NCBI GenBank assembly: GCA_016215105.1
Contig: JACRLJ010000006.1
Coordinates: 1 to 64,000 of the forward strand
DNA length: 64,000 bases
Source: Candidatus Hydrogenedentota bacterium
GTDB taxonomy: Bacteria; Hydrogenedentota; Hydrogenedentia; Hydrogenedentales; SLHB01
Direction: 5' to 3'
The translations under genes and the position numbers were made by a program. How positions within the stretch are numbered: position 1 is the stretch's first letter; every line of letters starts with the position of its first letter. Positions 62,434 to 64,000 of this stretch are shown in pieces. The notes under the pieces were generated by a model. The model searched no databases, was not told the DNA's origin, and worked only from the letters and a program-made list of their open reading frames with translations.

Positions 62434-62558
62434 GAGGCGCGGACGGGAAGCCTCCGCATAGCAGGACTCCGCACGGGTCTGCACTGCTATTGTCCAATTG
62501 ACAGACGCTTTTCTGGCCGCGCCGCGTCAGAAAGCCGGCTTTCTGGCCGGGCTCGTAG
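62434..62558 (+). repeat. ~126-nt dispersed structured repeat, copy B
   Basis: gaggcgcggacgggaagcctccgcatagc...acgcttttctggccgcgccgcgtcagaaagccggctttctggccgg. Confidence 0.75.
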
Positions 62559-62811
62559 AAGTCTTGCCTCGACGACATATTCCGACGCGCATCCGCTGGG
62601 GCGAGTCACAAATCACTCTCCAGTGCTAACTTATGCTTCACACCGTAATCACGATTACCCACGCCCTCCGGCCGAAATCGACTCGATATTCAACCTCTGT
62701 CAACCCCTAAGTCTATGTTTGCAGAATGGTTACGTCATGCGGGGGCAACTGGCGCACTTTATGCTATTACCCCGTTAGCTAATATTGCGCCTAAACCGGG
62801 AGGAATCAGTC

Positions 62812-63504
62812 ATGAAGCGCAGTGTCTTGTTCGCAGTAGTTGTTGGACTCGCAATACTCACCAGTATGTCCGCCGGGGCCAACGTCATTTACGACAATGG
62901 TGGACCAAATTTGGGGGGCGCGTTCATTTCGGACGCCGCCGAGGGCTGGGAACAGGCCGACGATTTTACCCTCCTCCCCGGTGAGACCACGATAACCGAC
63001 GTACACTGGTGGGGCATTTACATCTTCGGGAATTCCCCGATGACCGATACCTTCACGGTCCGCATCTTCGGGAACAATGCCGGCATATTGCACGATTATC
63101 CCCAAGAAGCGCCGCTGTACGAGTTCTCCGGAATCTCGGGTAACCGCGCGGATACGGGGAGTAACATCACAGCCGCCGTGCCGAGTGGCGGTACGGTGAA
63201 TTTCGACGTCTACTCCTACTGGGCCGACATCGCTCCCGTAACCCTGGCCGCCAATACAAGGTACTGGATCTCCATCCAGAACGACACCACCAATGACTCA
63301 GACGATTCATGGTTGTGGGCTACGAGCTTAACCTCCGGCGGCAACGAGTACTACCGGGGGACTGGCGGGTCGTGGAATACCATCCTGTCTGAAGATTTGG
63401 CCTTCAATCTTACGGGCAGCGTCGTTCCCGAACCGGCCTCGATGACCCTCCTGGGCATCGGTATTGCCGGCTTGGTCCTGCGCATGCGCCGGAAGAGCAG
63501 CTAA
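62812..63504 (+). CDS. PEP-CTERM sorting domain protein
   Basis: Signal peptide 'MKRSVLFAVVVGLAILTSMSAGA' and 'VVPEPASMTLLGIGIAGLVLRMRRKSS'. Confidence 0.9.
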   Translation: MKRSVLFAVVVGLAILTSMSAGANVIYDNGGPNLGGAFISDAAEGWEQADDFTLLPGETTITDVHWWGIYIFGNSPMTDTFTVRIFGNNAGILHDYPQEAPLYEFSGISGNRADTGSNITAAVPSGGTVNFDVYSYWADIAPVTLAANTRYWISIQNDTTNDSDDSWLWATSLTSGGNEYYRGTGGSWNTILSEDLAFNLTGSVVPEPASMTLLGIGIAGLVLRMRRKSS

Positions 63505-63588
63505 ACCAATTCTAGGCTGACTGAAAGCAAGACCCCCGAATGGTCCTGCGCAGCCCAACATAATCCAATACGTCACCAATGCCATACC

Positions 63589-63618
63589 GATAGCGCCGGG
63601 CCGCAGCCCGGCGCTATC
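63589..63618. repeat. Hairpin related to the CGCCGG REP family
   Basis: gatagcgccggg-ccgcag-cccggcgctatc, perfect 12-bp stem. Confidence 0.6.
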
Positions 63619-63735
63619 TTCGTATCGGCTTCCATGCGGCGCCATTTGTGTTCCCTCAAGCCGCATCCGAGAGCTCTCGGGCGCTGGACGATTCGCTCGA
63701 GCAATCGCGGCTAGTTCTTCCGGCTGCTCCGGCTA

Positions 63736-63861
63736 GAGGCGTGGCCAGAAAGTCTCCTCGTACCAAAACCAGACAAGAACGAACGCCGGTGTTGAACAAC
63801 TTACAGATGCTTTCTGGCCGCGCCGCGTAAGAAGACCAACTTTCTGGCCGGATTCCTAGCC
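63736..63861 (+). repeat. ~126-nt dispersed structured repeat, copy C
   Basis: gaggcgtggccagaaagtctcc...gatgctttctggccgcgccgcgtaagaagaccaactttctggccggattcctagcc. Confidence 0.75.
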
Positions 63862-63981
63862 TCCTTCTCGTTCCGCGGGCGTCACTCGTTGCGAACCCTT
63901 CCGGCGCCTGCTACCATGAGTGCTCCAGGCGCCCGGAGGCGCCACGCTGTCCCGCCGGAACATTTGCGAAAGGAGCCTTCC

Positions 63982-64000
63982 GTGTTTGATATCGACTTCA
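63982..64000 (+). CDS. Start of a CDS running off the window (GTG start, MFDIDF...)
   Basis: AAAGGAG followed by GTGTTTGATATCGACTTC. Confidence 0.35.

Overview
The window looks like a bacterial chromosome segment of moderately high GC, probably a PVC/Hydrogenedentes-like environmental lineage (inference from gene content, not tested). Its core blocks are rpsB-tsf-pyrH-frr / uppS-cdsA-prfB, lysS-lolC/E-lolD, and obgE-proB-[MNT-HEPN]-proA-nadD-yqeK with rpmA/rplU nearby. A polysaccharide-degradation region (about 39-61 kb) holds GH29, GH106-like, six-hairpin, GH36-like and sialidase-like secreted proteins. It also holds a 1423-aa dockerin protein with four tandem [Ig-like + FGE/SUMF1-fold] units. 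Two PEP-CTERM proteins lie near the right end. Main unusual items: (i) a RAYT transposase followed by a perfect inverted pair of GGAG-type hairpins, with dispersed copies that keep a TCCT loop while the stems co-vary; (ii) three copies of an undescribed ~126-nt structured repeat; (iii) an MNT/HEPN pair spliced between proB and proA with only 3 nt to proA; (iv) a ~64-nt promoter/start-codon cassette (extended -10, leaderless spacing) shared by two unrelated adjacent genes; (v) a perfect 41-bp palindrome in the divergent promoter of two glycosidase genes; (vi) an NCS2 permease and a neighbouring hydrolase that both look frameshifted. No CRISPR array, rRNA or confident tRNA was seen. All family names come from reading the translations and motifs; no database search was run.
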